Part shown: positions 1-8,381 of the stretch, one piece after another
How positions within the stretch are numbered: position 1 is the stretch's first letter
Layout of the letters: each line of letters begins with the position of its first letter
From: Halarchaeum nitratireducens
Lineage (GTDB): Archaea; Halobacteriota; Halobacteria; Halobacteriales; Halobacteriaceae
DNA: 64,000 bases
Direction of reading: 5' to 3'
Assembly: GCF_014647155.1 (NCBI RefSeq)
Contig: NZ_BMOQ01000005.1
Coordinates: forward strand, 248,001-312,000
Notes under the pieces: generated by a model
What the model saw: only the letters and a program-made list of their open reading frames with translations
What the model was told of the DNA's origin: nothing
Databases searched by the model: none
Program-made: the position numbers and the translations under genes

Positions 1-70
1 GCCACCCCGCCACGACCAGGAGCAGCAGCCCCATCAGCACCGAGAATACGAGTTCGGGGGAGACTGCCAT
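1..70 (-). CDS. N-terminus of a small membrane protein, cut by the window edge
   Basis: Only the first 23 residues are visible, starting at the ATG complementary to 68-70. After a short MAVSPE head they form one hydrophobic stretch (LVFSVLMGLLLLVVAGW), so this is probably the first membrane helix of a small membrane protein. It lies on the same strand as the small oxidase-associated proteins and coxC/coxB upstream, so it may belong to the same respiratory cluster. The family cannot be named from so little sequence. Confidence 0.5.
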   Translation of the reverse strand, partial: MAVSPELVFSVLMGLLLLVVAGW

Positions 71-143
71 GTTCGGCAGTGGGGGTCCCACGGTAAAGAA
101 AGGTACGGGTTCGCCCGTCGCACGGCGACGAACTGTCCGCCGA

Positions 144-392
144 TTACGGCCCGACTTCGATGTCTTCTTCCACCTCGATCCGGCGCGCGGCGGCGTACGT
201 CAGGATCGAGAGTCCGATGAACGGGAGGACGAGCAGTGCGTACTGAAGCACGCGGCTGAACGTCGTGTCGTTCGCCCACGGGTTGACGACGAGGAAGACG
301 GCCGCGAAGACGACGATCACGGCGAGCGGGATGATGTTCACCGCGATGTCGAGGAGGACCTCTTTTTCGAACACGCTGGATTTCGCCTTCAT
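144..392 (-). CDS. Small two-helix membrane protein, DUF6684-like
   Basis: An 82-residue protein starting MKAKSSVFEKEVLLDIAV. It has two hydrophobic segments at about residues 15-36 and 47-68, joined by a short loop containing VNPWANDT, and ends in an acidic tail. The VNxxPL...VNPW pattern matches, from memory, the DUF6684 family found beside cytochrome oxidase genes in haloarchaea. The start at 392 was chosen because upstream in-frame sequence is Arg/Ser-rich and unlike coding sequence here. Its role is unknown; an accessory part in oxidase assembly is inferred only from location. Confidence 0.75.
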   Translation of the reverse strand: MKAKSSVFEKEVLLDIAVNIIPLAVIVVFAAVFLVVNPWANDTTFSRVLQYALLVLPFIGLSILTYAAARRIEVEEDIEVGP

Positions 393-438
393 TGCGTGAG
401 CGTGCGGTCCCCGAGCAAATATATGTTGAGGGTTTCCC

Positions 439-795
439 TCAGAGGTAGCCCCGCTCGTAGCAGCAGAACCCGACGGCGGCGAGGACCGCGATCCCGCCCG
501 CGCCGGCGAGCGCGGCCCCGCGGTTGAACCGTCCGACGGTGAGGAGCGCGGCGCCGACCCCGCCGACGAACAGCCCGACACCGAGCGACGACGGCCACAG
601 CGAGTCGACGTACCCGGACTCCCGGAGAATCCCGACGACGCTCGCCTCCAAGAGGAGGACGCCACCGACCCCGACGGGGAGGAGGTAGTTGCCGAGGAAC
701 ACGCCGAACTCGGTGAGGACGAGTCCGAGCGCGACGAACACCGGCCACGGGCTCGCGCGAGTGTACTGTTCGCTCAGGCCCGGTTGCTCTTCCAT
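439..795 (-). CDS. Four-helix membrane protein of the cox cluster, DUF7541-like
   Basis: A 118-residue protein with an acidic N-terminus (MEEQPGLSEQYTRASPWP) and four hydrophobic segments at about 17-37, 41-56, 67-86 and 90-108. The YxRxSPWPVFVALGL opening is what I associate with a haloarchaeal cox-cluster family (DUF7541, from memory). It lies downstream of coxC on the same strand. The function is unknown; by position it may be a small extra subunit or assembly partner of the haem-copper oxidase. Confidence 0.7.
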   Translation of the reverse strand: MEEQPGLSEQYTRASPWPVFVALGLVLTEFGVFLGNYLLPVGVGGVLLLEASVVGILRESGYVDSLWPSSLGVGLFVGGVGAALLTVGRFNRGAALAGAGGIAVLAAVGFCCYERGYL

Positions 796-850
796 ACCGA
801 TGCGTTGGGGCGCGGACGTAAGAAGCGTATCGCTCCGGGATCGCCGCGTC

Positions 851-1717
851 TCAGAAGGGACTGAACTCCGTCCCGAAGACGGAGCCGATGTAGACGACGG
901 CGACGAGGAACAGCCAGATGGCGTCGACGAAGTGCCAGTACCACGAGACGGTCGTGACGGAGACGTGCCGATCGGCGTCGTAGTGCCCGCGAAGCCCGCG
1001 CACGAGGAGGATGGCGAGCAGGAGTGCGCCGAAGGACACGTGGATCCCGTGGATGCCGGTGAGCCCGAAGAAGCCGCTGGCGAAGACCCCAGAGGTGAGA
1101 GTGAATCCCTCGTGGACGATGAACTCGTAGTACTCGTAGATCTGCCCCCCGATGAAGACGATCCCGCAGAGCAAGGTGACGAGGAGCCCCTGTACGAACC
1201 GCTGGTGGTTCCCCTTCTGGAGGTGGCCCTCGGCCCAGTGGATGGTGAAACTGGAGAACACGAGCAGGACCGTGTTGATCACGAGGACGCTCGTGAGGAT
1301 GCCGCTCTCGGGGAGGTATTCGGTGTGCCAGCCACCGGTGCGGATGAAGAAGTAGTACGCGAACCCGGCGCCGAACGTGGCGATGTCGGTCCCGAGGAAC
1401 AGCAACATCCCGAGGCGGAGCGACGCGCCGCCGTTGTGCGAGCCCCGGTCCCAGAAGTCGACGACGAACGCCTGATAGATCCAGCCGAACATCCCGAGGA
1501 TCGTGACGGCCCAGCCCGCGACGAACGCACCGAGGCCGACGCTCGACGAGACGAGGTCAGTACCGCGTCCGATCACGTAGAGCGATGCGCCGGTGTAGAC
1601 GACCAAGAGCCCGATGGCCGTGACGAACGGCCACCAGCTCGCCTCGCCGTAGCCGCGCGGCCAGTCGCGGACGGCGGGCAAGAAGTGTCCGTGGTCTTCG
1701 CTTTCCTCCGTAGCCAT
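851..1717 (-). CDS. coxC: Cytochrome c oxidase subunit III
   Basis: A 288-residue polytopic membrane protein with about seven hydrophobic segments. It shows the subunit III pattern: GMLLFLGTDIATFGAGFAYY, then a loop, a helix with IHWAEGHLQKGN, and a C-terminal FGLTGIHGIHVSFGAL...VSWYWHFVDAIWLFL block. Subunit III stabilises the haem-copper oxidase core and is thought to help proton supply; it binds no redox metal. The start at 1717 has a TATA-like tttttta (about 1743-1750) roughly 28 bp upstream, consistent with leaderless transcription. coxB lies upstream on the same strand; coxA is not in this window. Confidence 0.93.
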   Translation of the reverse strand: MATEESEDHGHFLPAVRDWPRGYGEASWWPFVTAIGLLVVYTGASLYVIGRGTDLVSSSVGLGAFVAGWAVTILGMFGWIYQAFVVDFWDRGSHNGGASLRLGMLLFLGTDIATFGAGFAYYFFIRTGGWHTEYLPESGILTSVLVINTVLLVFSSFTIHWAEGHLQKGNHQRFVQGLLVTLLCGIVFIGGQIYEYYEFIVHEGFTLTSGVFASGFFGLTGIHGIHVSFGALLLAILLVRGLRGHYDADRHVSVTTVSWYWHFVDAIWLFLVAVVYIGSVFGTEFSPF

Positions 1718-1832
1718 ATACTGGCGGGTAACGCGGGATACGATAAAAAACCTCCCAACTGGCTCCGCCGGCGACGTCGAGACCGATCGCTACGGACTCG
1801 GGTGGAAACGGTGAGAACGGAAGGGAGCGGCG

Positions 1833-2696
1833 TTAGACAGACGGGGCCGCGAGCGCTGCCGTCTCGTCGGTCGCCGTGGCGTTCATCGCGGTCTCGTTCG
1901 TGGCCGTCGCCGTCGCGTTCGAGGACTCGTCGCTACTCGATCCGCTCGCTTCTTCTCGGGCCTGTTGGGCCTGCTCGCTCGCCCACTGCTCGTATTCCGA
2001 CTGGTCTTTCACGATGACGTCGGCGAGCATGTTGGAGTGGCCGGCCCCACAGAACTCCGCACAGTAGAGCACGTACGGCTCCTCGCGGACGGAGTCCTCG
2101 TTGATCTCCGTGGCGATGTACGTCGTCCGGGCGGGGAAGGCGTCCTTCTTCAGCCCCAGCGCGGGGATGTGGACCGCGTGGAGGACGTCGCGTGACGTGA
2201 TTCGTAACACCACCTGTTTCTCGGCGGGGAGCACGAGATTCTCGGACGTGAAGTTCGTCCCGTTGTGCTGGTAGTGGAACTGCCACGACCACTGGTAGGA
2301 GTCGACGTGGACGACGGTCGTGTCGGGTTGTTCCATCATCTGCTGGGAGTCCTCCTGAGAGGCGAGGACGTACGGCGACCCCATCGCGCCGTAGGCGACG
2401 AGGCCGACGAACAGCAGGACGACCGCGGTCGCGGCGGTCCAGGTGATCTCGAGGCGACGGTTCTCCTGAGTGGGCTTCGCTTCGTCGGCCTTCCGGAACT
2501 TCCAGATGGCGTAGAAGAGGACCCCCTCGACGATGATCGTGATGGGGAGCGCGACGGCGAGCAGCAGGTTGCTGACGTTGTCGATGTACTGGCTCGTCAC
2601 GGACGACGCCGCGGCTGCCGGTTGTGCGGCGACGACGAACGGCACCAGCCCCATCAGCCCCATCGTCAGGACGGACGAGAGCCGCTTCCGGGACAT
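1833..2696 (-). CDS. coxB: Cytochrome c oxidase subunit II (CuA subunit)
   Basis: A 287-residue protein with an N-terminal signal peptide (about 1-29), two membrane helices (about 39-65 and 84-108) and an extracellular cupredoxin domain. The aromatic SYQWSWQF patch receives electrons, and CAEFCGAGHSNM (about 210-222) together with the His of VLHAVHIP forms the CuA site, so all ligands are present. The Ser/Thr/Asn/Ala-rich tail after about residue 245 is not needed by the fold and resembles a glycosylatable surface linker. An upstream in-frame start at 2804 is possible, but starting at 2696 puts the signal peptide at the N-terminus. It is divergent from the haem synthase at 2806. Confidence 0.94.
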   Translation of the reverse strand: MSRKRLSSVLTMGLMGLVPFVVAAQPAAAASSVTSQYIDNVSNLLLAVALPITIIVEGVLFYAIWKFRKADEAKPTQENRRLEITWTAATAVVLLFVGLVAYGAMGSPYVLASQEDSQQMMEQPDTTVVHVDSYQWSWQFHYQHNGTNFTSENLVLPAEKQVVLRITSRDVLHAVHIPALGLKKDAFPARTTYIATEINEDSVREEPYVLYCAEFCGAGHSNMLADVIVKDQSEYEQWASEQAQQAREEASGSSSDESSNATATATNETAMNATATDETAALAAPSV

Positions 2697-2805
2697 TGCT
2701 ACCCGATCGTTGGGAAGTGCCGGACAAGTAACTACCGACTCGGGCTCCGTGGGCGGGAGTCGGGGGGGATAAGTACGCCCCGACCCAACCTCCGATAGAG
2801 TCATC

Positions 2806-4194
2806 GTGCGACCGATACGCCCCCGTCTCTCCCACGTGCTCGTCGTCGCCGTCCTCGGCGTCTACGCACTCCTCGTCGTCGGCGCGACGACGGCGCTGAC
2901 GGACGCCGCCGCAGCCTGTCGGACGTGGCCGGCCTGCGACGGTCAGTGGTTCGCACTCACCTCCTTCCCGCTGGAGGTCGTCTGGGCGCACCGCCTCCTC
3001 GCGGCCCTCGTCGCGCTCCTCCTCGTGGGAACGATCGGGCTCGCGTACGTTCGAGACGCCGACACCCGCGTCCTCGCCGCGATCGGCGTCGCGCTCGTCT
3101 GCTATCCCCTCCAAGTGGCGGTCGGCGCGCTCGCCGCGACCGACTCCGTCGCGTACGTCCCGGCGATCCACCTCGGCTTGGGAGTCGCCATCTTCTCCGC
3201 GCTCGTCGTCGCGCTCGCGTGGGCGCTCGAATCGCGGACGGCGCACAAGCCCTCCGCCGAGTGGGACGGCGAACCGAAGGACGGGAGCGATCCCGCGCCG
3301 GCGTCGGTCGCGTCGTCGCCCGACGACCTCGGGTGGCGGGCGCTCGCGGGAGCCTATTTCCGGATGATGAAGCCGCGGCTGATGTGGCTGCTCTGCCTCG
3401 TCGCTTCGGCGGGGATGGCGCTCTCGGCCGGTCCCGCGCTCACCGTGCGGACGGTCGTCCTCACCCTCCTCGGTGGCGTCCTCTCGATCGGCGCGAGCGG
3501 GACGTTCAACCACGTCTTGGAGCGCGACGTCGACCGGAAGATGAACCGCACCGCGGACCGCCCGCTCGCGAACGACGCGATCCCGAAGCGAAACGCGCTC
3601 GCCTTCGGTGCGTTCCTCGCGCTCGCCTCGCTCGCGGTCTTCTCTCAGATCGGCCTCCTCACCGCCTTCCTCGGGCTGACCGCGATCGTCTTCTACTCCG
3701 TCGTCTACACGCTCGTGCTGAAGCCGAACACGGTCCAGAACACCGTCATCGGGGGCATAGCGGGCGCGCTTCCGGCGCTCATCGGCTCGGCGGCCGTCAC
3801 GGGCTCGATCGGGCTCCCCGCGCTCGCGCTCGCTGGCCTCATCTTCCTCTGGACGCCCGCCCATTTCTACAACCTCGCGCTCGCCTACCGCGACGACTAC
3901 GAGCGCGGGGGGTTCCCGATGATGCCCGTCGTTCGCGGGGCCGCGGTCACGCGCAAGCACATCGTCGGCTGGCTCGGCGCGACGCTCGTCGGCGCGGCCG
4001 CCCTCGCCGCCGTGACTGACCTCGGGTGGCTGTACGCCGCGACGGTCGTCGCCCTCGGCGGCGTCTTCCTCTGGATGGTCGTCCGTCTCCACGAGGAGCG
4101 CGATCGGGCGGCCGCGATGCGCGCGTTCCACGCCTCGAACGCGTTCCTCGGCGCGACGCTCGTCGCCGTCCTCGTCGACGCGCTCGTACTCTGA
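2806..4194 (+). CDS. ctaB: Fused half-size haem A synthase domain and haem O synthase
   Basis: A 462-residue membrane protein starting at GTG. The C-terminal part (about 180-462) is protohaem IX farnesyltransferase, a UbiA-type prenyltransferase making haem O; the first Asp-rich site is seen in NHVLERDVDRKMNRT and the second in YRDDYERGG. The N-terminal part (about 1-145) has four helices with the CtaA hallmarks CRTWPAC, WAHRLLA, YPLQVAVGAL and IHLG, i.e. half of a normal eight-helix haem A synthase. Residues 145-175 are a hydrophilic linker. Divergent from coxB; the product haem would feed the oxidase. One polypeptide doing both haem O and haem A synthesis is inferred. Confidence 0.9.
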   Translation: MRPIRPRLSHVLVVAVLGVYALLVVGATTALTDAAAACRTWPACDGQWFALTSFPLEVVWAHRLLAALVALLLVGTIGLAYVRDADTRVLAAIGVALVCYPLQVAVGALAATDSVAYVPAIHLGLGVAIFSALVVALAWALESRTAHKPSAEWDGEPKDGSDPAPASVASSPDDLGWRALAGAYFRMMKPRLMWLLCLVASAGMALSAGPALTVRTVVLTLLGGVLSIGASGTFNHVLERDVDRKMNRTADRPLANDAIPKRNALAFGAFLALASLAVFSQIGLLTAFLGLTAIVFYSVVYTLVLKPNTVQNTVIGGIAGALPALIGSAAVTGSIGLPALALAGLIFLWTPAHFYNLALAYRDDYERGGFPMMPVVRGAAVTRKHIVGWLGATLVGAAALAAVTDLGWLYAATVVALGGVFLWMVVRLHEERDRAAAMRAFHASNAFLGATLVAVLVDALVL

Positions 4195-4199
4195 AACCG

Positions 4200-4850
4200 A
4201 TGTACCGGCTCATCGATCGCGCCGTCCCGACGCCCGACGCCGCGACGCTGCTCCGCTGGGCCGCGGTGGTGAACGCGGAGATCCTGGTGACACTCGCGTA
4301 CGTCGTCCTCTCCCCGAACACCCCGACGGACCCCCTGATCTACGTCTACCCGTGGGTGTGGGTGAACGTCGCCGTTTGGGGGGTCCTGCGCGTCCGACCG
4401 ACGCCGACGTCGCGGCGCGCCCGCTGGGCCGCCGCCATCGTCGGCGTCGCGTACTTCCTGCTGGTCGGCTACGCCGGCGGCCTCTACCACCTCTCGGGTG
4501 CGGGGCTCGGGTTCTCCACGCACTGGCTCCCGCCCGGGTGGGGGCCGACGCCGGTCTACAGCGCGTCCGCGTTCACCCTCGTCCTCATGCCGTTCAAGGT
4601 CGTCGGGTACGTCGCGCTCGCCTACCTCGTCTCCGTCACCGTCCGGGACGCCTCGGCGTCCGCTCTCTCGGGTCTCGTCGGCCTCGTCTCCTGTGTCTCC
4701 TGTACGTGGCCGGTGCTCGCCACGCTCGCCACCGGGCTCTTCGGGAGCGCGTCGGCCCTCTCGTCGATCGCCATGACGCGGGCGTACGGCGTCTCGACGG
4801 TCGTCTTCGTCGTCTCGGTCATCGCGCTGACGTGGCGGCCGACGCGCTGA
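4200..4850 (+). CDS. Polytopic membrane protein, DUF7546-like
   Basis: A 216-residue protein with about six hydrophobic segments. It starts at the ATG directly after the ctaB stop, so the two are probably co-transcribed. Visible landmarks are VYPWVWVNVAVW, a YAGGLYHLSGAGLGF loop, and CVSCTWPVLATLATG, a Cys pair at the membrane surface. From memory this fits a haloarchaeal family (DUF7546) found in cox/haem-synthesis clusters. The function is unknown; the CxxC and location would fit haem or copper delivery, but that is inference. Confidence 0.8.
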   Translation: MYRLIDRAVPTPDAATLLRWAAVVNAEILVTLAYVVLSPNTPTDPLIYVYPWVWVNVAVWGVLRVRPTPTSRRARWAAAIVGVAYFLLVGYAGGLYHLSGAGLGFSTHWLPPGWGPTPVYSASAFTLVLMPFKVVGYVALAYLVSVTVRDASASALSGLVGLVSCVSCTWPVLATLATGLFGSASALSSIAMTRAYGVSTVVFVVSVIALTWRPTR

Positions 4851-4899
4851 CGCGAGAGCGATACCCTTACCGCACAGCCGCGCCCACGTTCGGGTAGTG

Positions 4900-5820
4900 A
4901 TGGCTCCGGCTGTGGTCGCCGACGACGTCTCCGAGAGCTACGGTGACACCGTCGCGCTCGACGGCGTCTCGCTCGCCGTCGAGGCGGGCGAGGTGTTCGC
5001 GCTGATCGGGCCGAACGGCGCCGGAAAGACGACGCTCACCCGCTGTCTCACGGGCACGCGGACGCCCGACGGAGGGCGAGTCGAACTGCTCGGCAGCCCG
5101 CCGATCGAGGCCGCAAGGGAGCGTCTCGGCCTGCTCCCGCAGGACTTCGACCCGCCGGATCGGCTGAGCGCGCGCGAGCTCGTCGCCTACTACGCGGGGC
5201 TCTACGACGACGCGCGCGCTCCCGACTCCCTCCTCCGGACGGTCGGGATGGACCCCGACACCGACACGTGGTACGGCGACATGAGCGGCGGCGAGCAGCG
5301 CCGCACGTGCGTCGCGGCGTCGCTCGCCAACGACCCCGACGTCCTCTTCGTTGACGAGCCGACGACGGGCATCGATCCCGCGGGGCGGCGCGCGCTCTGG
5401 GACGTCTTCGAGGACCTCGCGGACGCCGGCACCACGGTCTTCCTCACGACGCACTACATGGCGGAGGCCGAGCGCCTCGCGGACCGCGTCGGTCTCCTCG
5501 CCGACGGCTCGCTCGTCGCCACCGGGACGCCTGACGATCTGATCGCCGCGTACGGCGGCGAGCAGTACCTCGCCGTCGAGACAGACGCCGACCCCGGTGC
5601 GGTGGACGACCTCGGCTACGAAGTCACGCGCGCGGGCGACGAACTGCGTGTCCTGGGCGTCCCGCCCGAGGCCATCGGCGACGTCGCCGCGGCGCTCGAC
5701 GCCCGCGGCGTCCCGTTCGACGCCCTCTCGTGGACGGAGCCCGACTTGGAGGACGTCTACCTCCGGCTCGCCGACGGTCCGGGCGCCGCCGGGGCCGACG
5801 AGACGGAGGTGACGGCGTGA
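4900..5820 (+). CDS. ABC transporter ATP-binding protein, DrrA-like
   Basis: A 306-residue ATPase with all ABC motifs: Walker A GPNGAGKTT (about 40-48), Q-loop LLPQDF, signature MSGGEQRR, Walker B DVLFVDEPTTGID and the switch His in LTTHYMAEAERLADRV. The C-terminal 90 residues form the accessory domain usual in DrrA-type exporters. The GTG at 4897 could also be the start; the ATG at 4900 gives the same protein one residue shorter. The permease follows 52 bp downstream. Substrate unknown; within the oxidase island it may export haem-related or lipid compounds, but nothing in the sequence proves that. Confidence 0.92.
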   Translation: MAPAVVADDVSESYGDTVALDGVSLAVEAGEVFALIGPNGAGKTTLTRCLTGTRTPDGGRVELLGSPPIEAARERLGLLPQDFDPPDRLSARELVAYYAGLYDDARAPDSLLRTVGMDPDTDTWYGDMSGGEQRRTCVAASLANDPDVLFVDEPTTGIDPAGRRALWDVFEDLADAGTTVFLTTHYMAEAERLADRVGLLADGSLVATGTPDDLIAAYGGEQYLAVETDADPGAVDDLGYEVTRAGDELRVLGVPPEAIGDVAAALDARGVPFDALSWTEPDLEDVYLRLADGPGAAGADETEVTA

Positions 5821-5872
5821 GCCGTCTCGCGTCGCGCGACCCGACCGACGCCCGCACGTCGAGGTGGGTCGC

Positions 5873-6637
5873 GTGAGTCGGTCCGCGCGGATCGCCGCCG
5901 AGGCGCGCGCCGCCTACAAGTCGTTCGTCCGGCGGCGGGTCGCGGTCTTCTTCACGTTCTTCTTTCCGATCCTCCTGATCGTCATCTTCGCGGGGCTCGT
6001 CCGCACCGGCGGGGGCGGCACGGGCCTGTTCAGTCAGCCGCCGGGCTACTACGTTCCCGCGTACCTCGCGGTCGTCGTCCTCTTCACGCCGCTCTCGCGC
6101 CTCGGTAGCGAGGTGGCGCGCTTCCGCGAGGGCAATCGCTTCGAGAAGCTCGCCGCGTCGCCGATGCGCCGCTGGGAGTGGCTCATCGCCCAGACGGCCA
6201 TCAACACCGCGCTCATCGCGGTGGCCTGTGCCGCGCTGCTCGCGCTCCTCGCCGCGACGGGCGCGCAGTTCCGCCTCTCCCCGTGGCTCGTTCCCTTCGT
6301 CCTCACCGGCTCGGTGTTGTTCTGCGGGGTCGGCGCGATCCTCGGCGCGCTCGCCGACAGCCAGGACGGCGCGATCACGGCGTCGAACGGCGTCGCGCTC
6401 CCGCTGTTGTTCCTCTCGAACACCTTCTTAGGGCCCGCGTCGCTCCCCGCGTGGTTCCGTCCGGTGACGGACCTCTCGCCGCTCAGCTACTTCGCGTACG
6501 GCGTGCGCGCGGCGACCTACCCGGGGAACCACACCGGCTGGCCGGGCTCCGTCGGTGCGGACTACGCGGTGTTGCTCGTCCTCGCGATCGTCGCGTTCGC
6601 CCTCGGCGCGTGGCTGCTCCCGTGGACCGAGCGCTAG
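5873..6637 (+). CDS. ABC-2 type transporter permease
   Basis: About 254 residues with an N-terminal cytosolic stretch (MSRSARIAAEARAAYKSFVRRRV), a first helix FFTFFFPILLIVIFAGLV, an external loop, then five more helices. This is the ABC-2 membrane-subunit pattern, with a typical LFLSNTFLGPASLPAWFRPVTDLSPL segment near the end. It partners the ATPase just upstream. A GTG at 5864 would add three residues; 5873 was preferred because the family usually begins near this MSR sequence. Its stop codon overlaps that of the convergent DUF420 gene. Confidence 0.88.
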   Translation: MSRSARIAAEARAAYKSFVRRRVAVFFTFFFPILLIVIFAGLVRTGGGGTGLFSQPPGYYVPAYLAVVVLFTPLSRLGSEVARFREGNRFEKLAASPMRRWEWLIAQTAINTALIAVACAALLALLAATGAQFRLSPWLVPFVLTGSVLFCGVGAILGALADSQDGAITASNGVALPLLFLSNTFLGPASLPAWFRPVTDLSPLSYFAYGVRAATYPGNHTGWPGSVGADYAVLLVLAIVAFALGAWLLPWTER

Positions 6638-7239
6638 CGCGCCATCGGAACCCACGAGTAGACGTGGTTCAGCATCCAGTAGGTGACGACGCCGAGGCCG
6701 AGGCTGAGCGTCCACGCGACGACGGCGATCTTCCCCGCGGTCGGGTGCGACGTGTTCGGCAGTTCGTTCGTGTCGTGGGTGAGCCCGAGGACGACCGCGT
6801 GGAGGACGACCGGGACGGAGACGACGCTCAGGAGGATGTGGACGGCGAGCATGGCGAGGTAGGCGACGTGCACGACGTCCGCGTACTGCCAGAGGAACTG
6901 CCCCTGTTCGATGACGATGCGCTTCTCGAAGCCGCCCCCGACCTTCCAGAGGTAGAGCACGAGGAAGGCCATGATGAGCGCGAACGCCGTCAACATCGCC
7001 GTCCGATGCGCGCGAACCTTGCCGTTTCGGATGCAGTAGTAGCCGACGAGGAGCGCGGTGAGCGCGCAGGTGTTGACGACGGCGATGAGGTCGGAGAAGA
7101 GCAACACCGTGTCCCGGCTGATCTCGGGGAAGATCGGCACGACGCCGGCGAACGTCCCGATGACGAGCGCGTAGCCGACGACGGAGACGACGGCCGTGAC
7201 CCACCGTGGGCGGGCGCGGACCGCGCCGCGTACGTTCAT
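6634..7239 (-). CDS. DUF420 membrane protein, CtaM-like oxidase assembly factor
   Basis: A 201-residue protein with about five helices. DUF420 features include SDLIAVVNTCALTALLVGY, IRNGKVRAHRTAML (conserved Arg-His at the membrane edge), YLWKVGGGFEK, VHVAYLAMLAVHILLSVVSVPVVL, and the C-terminal HPTAGKIAVVAWTLSLGLGVVTYWML with several His residues. DUF420 includes CtaM/YozB, needed for assembly of aa3-type oxidases in Gram-positive bacteria. Location at the edge of the cox/haem island supports the same role. Stops overlap with the convergent ABC permease. Confidence 0.87.
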   Translation of the reverse strand: MNVRGAVRARPRWVTAVVSVVGYALVIGTFAGVVPIFPEISRDTVLLFSDLIAVVNTCALTALLVGYYCIRNGKVRAHRTAMLTAFALIMAFLVLYLWKVGGGFEKRIVIEQGQFLWQYADVVHVAYLAMLAVHILLSVVSVPVVLHAVVLGLTHDTNELPNTSHPTAGKIAVVAWTLSLGLGVVTYWMLNHVYSWVPMAR

Positions 7240-7320
7240 ACGTCGGATTGCCGTGCGCGCGCCTTATCCTGTACGCTTCGCGTCGCGGCCGTCCCGTCCG
7301 CGTCGCCGTCCCGTCTCGGC

Positions 7321-7605
7321 CTACATCCCCATGTCCGCGGCGCGCTCGGGGACCGGGAGGTCGTTCGGGTCGCAACCGAGGAGCTCGGCGGCGTGGTCGA
7401 GCGCCATGTCGAAGCCGTAGTAGCGTTCGAGCTCGTCGCCGTCGACGCTCGGGCGCACCTTCAACATCGCGTACCCCTCACGGTTCTGCGCGATACAGGC
7501 GCTCCGGCCGTCGCGCTCGAACTCCAGCACGCGCTCCGCGTCGGTCTCGCGGTAGCGCGCCGTGATACCGTCGGCCTCCGCGGTGTCGGCGTCCGTGTCG
7601 GTCAT
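7321..7605 (-). CDS. Small conserved haloarchaeal protein, DUF7111-like
   Basis: A 94-residue soluble acidic protein. The body ITARYRETDAERVLEFE, then AQNREGYAMLKVRP and YYGFDMALDHAAELLG, looks like one compact alpha/beta domain with a short acidic head. From memory it matches a haloarchaea-only family (DUF7111). There is no enzyme motif and no membrane segment. It stands alone, about 80 bp from its neighbours on each side. The function is unknown. Confidence 0.75.
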   Translation of the reverse strand: MTDTDADTAEADGITARYRETDAERVLEFERDGRSACIAQNREGYAMLKVRPSVDGDELERYYGFDMALDHAAELLGCDPNDLPVPERAADMGM

Positions 7606-7678
7606 CGTCGGCGGTTCTCGCGCCCGGTAAGTGAGGCTGTCGGCTCGCCGCTCGCGCGTCGCGACGCGGTCCGGTGCG

Positions 7679-8263
7679 TCACGTCTCCTCGGCCTCGGAG
7701 AGCACCGACTTCACCGACGGGGCGTCGTACGACTCGTAGGCGTCGAGGAGGGCCGCGGCGTCGTCCGCGACCGTCACCATCTCGCGGTGTTTCGACTCGA
7801 CGAACCCCGCCGACACCTGGTGATCGAAGAACGACGCGAGCTCGTCGTAGTAGCCCGCGACGTTGAGGAAGCCACACGGCTTCGCGTGGAAGCCGAGCTG
7901 GGCCCACGTGAGCACCTCGACGATCTCTTCGAGCGTGCCGAAGCCGCCGGGGAGCGCGACGAACCCGTCCGCGAGCTCCGCCATCCGGGCCTTGCGCGCG
8001 TGCATCGAGTCGACAACGTCGAGTTCGGTGAGCCCGTGGTGGGCGATCTCCTTCGCTTCGAGCGACTCCGGGATGACGCCGTGGGCCTCGCCGCCGGCGT
8101 CGAGCGTCGCGTCCGCGAGCGCGCCCATCAGGCCGACGCGGCCGCCGCCGTAGACGAGCGTCGCGTCGCGCGCGGCGAGCTCGCGCCCGAGCGCCTCCGC
8201 GGCGGCGCGGTACGCGTCGTCGGTGCCCGGACTCGATCCGCAGTAGACACAGAGTGCGTCCAT
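7679..8263 (-). CDS. LOG-family protein (TIGR00730), putative nucleotide phosphoribohydrolase
   Basis: A 194-residue Rossmann-fold protein. It carries [12 protein letters not shown] (about 42-53) and the LOG signature [12 protein letters not shown] (about 110-121), plus the HARKARM motif. Members cleave nucleoside 5'-monophosphates such as cytokinin ribotides to base and ribose phosphate; many were once mislabelled lysine decarboxylases. Start 8263 was chosen because [11 protein letters not shown] is the usual family N-terminus; in-frame sequence further upstream has no such match. The in vivo substrate in an archaeon is unknown. Confidence 0.87.
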   Translation of the reverse strand: MDALCVYCGSSPGTDDAYRAAAEALGRELAARDATLVYGGGRVGLMGALADATLDAGGEAHGVIPESLEAKEIAHHGLTELDVVDSMHARKARMAELADGFVALPGGFGTLEEIVEVLTWAQLGFHAKPCGFLNVAGYYDELASFFDHQVSAGFVESKHREMVTVADDAAALLDAYESYDAPSVKSVLSEAEET

Positions 8264-8381
8264 ACTCGTCCGTCCGCCGGCGGCGGTGTAAAGTCCACCG
8301 GGCTCGCGGGGATCGCGGCCGACCGCCGACGCCGAACCCGGTGAGGGTTTAGGCCCGAGCGCCGTAGGTCCGCGTACACAG

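Noticed and set aside
1933-4131. A 732-codon open frame on the minus strand antisense to coxB and the haem synthase fusion
   Set aside because: It is Arg/Glu/Asp-rich with no membrane or enzyme motifs and lies opposite two clearly conserved genes; long antisense frames are expected in GC-rich DNA.
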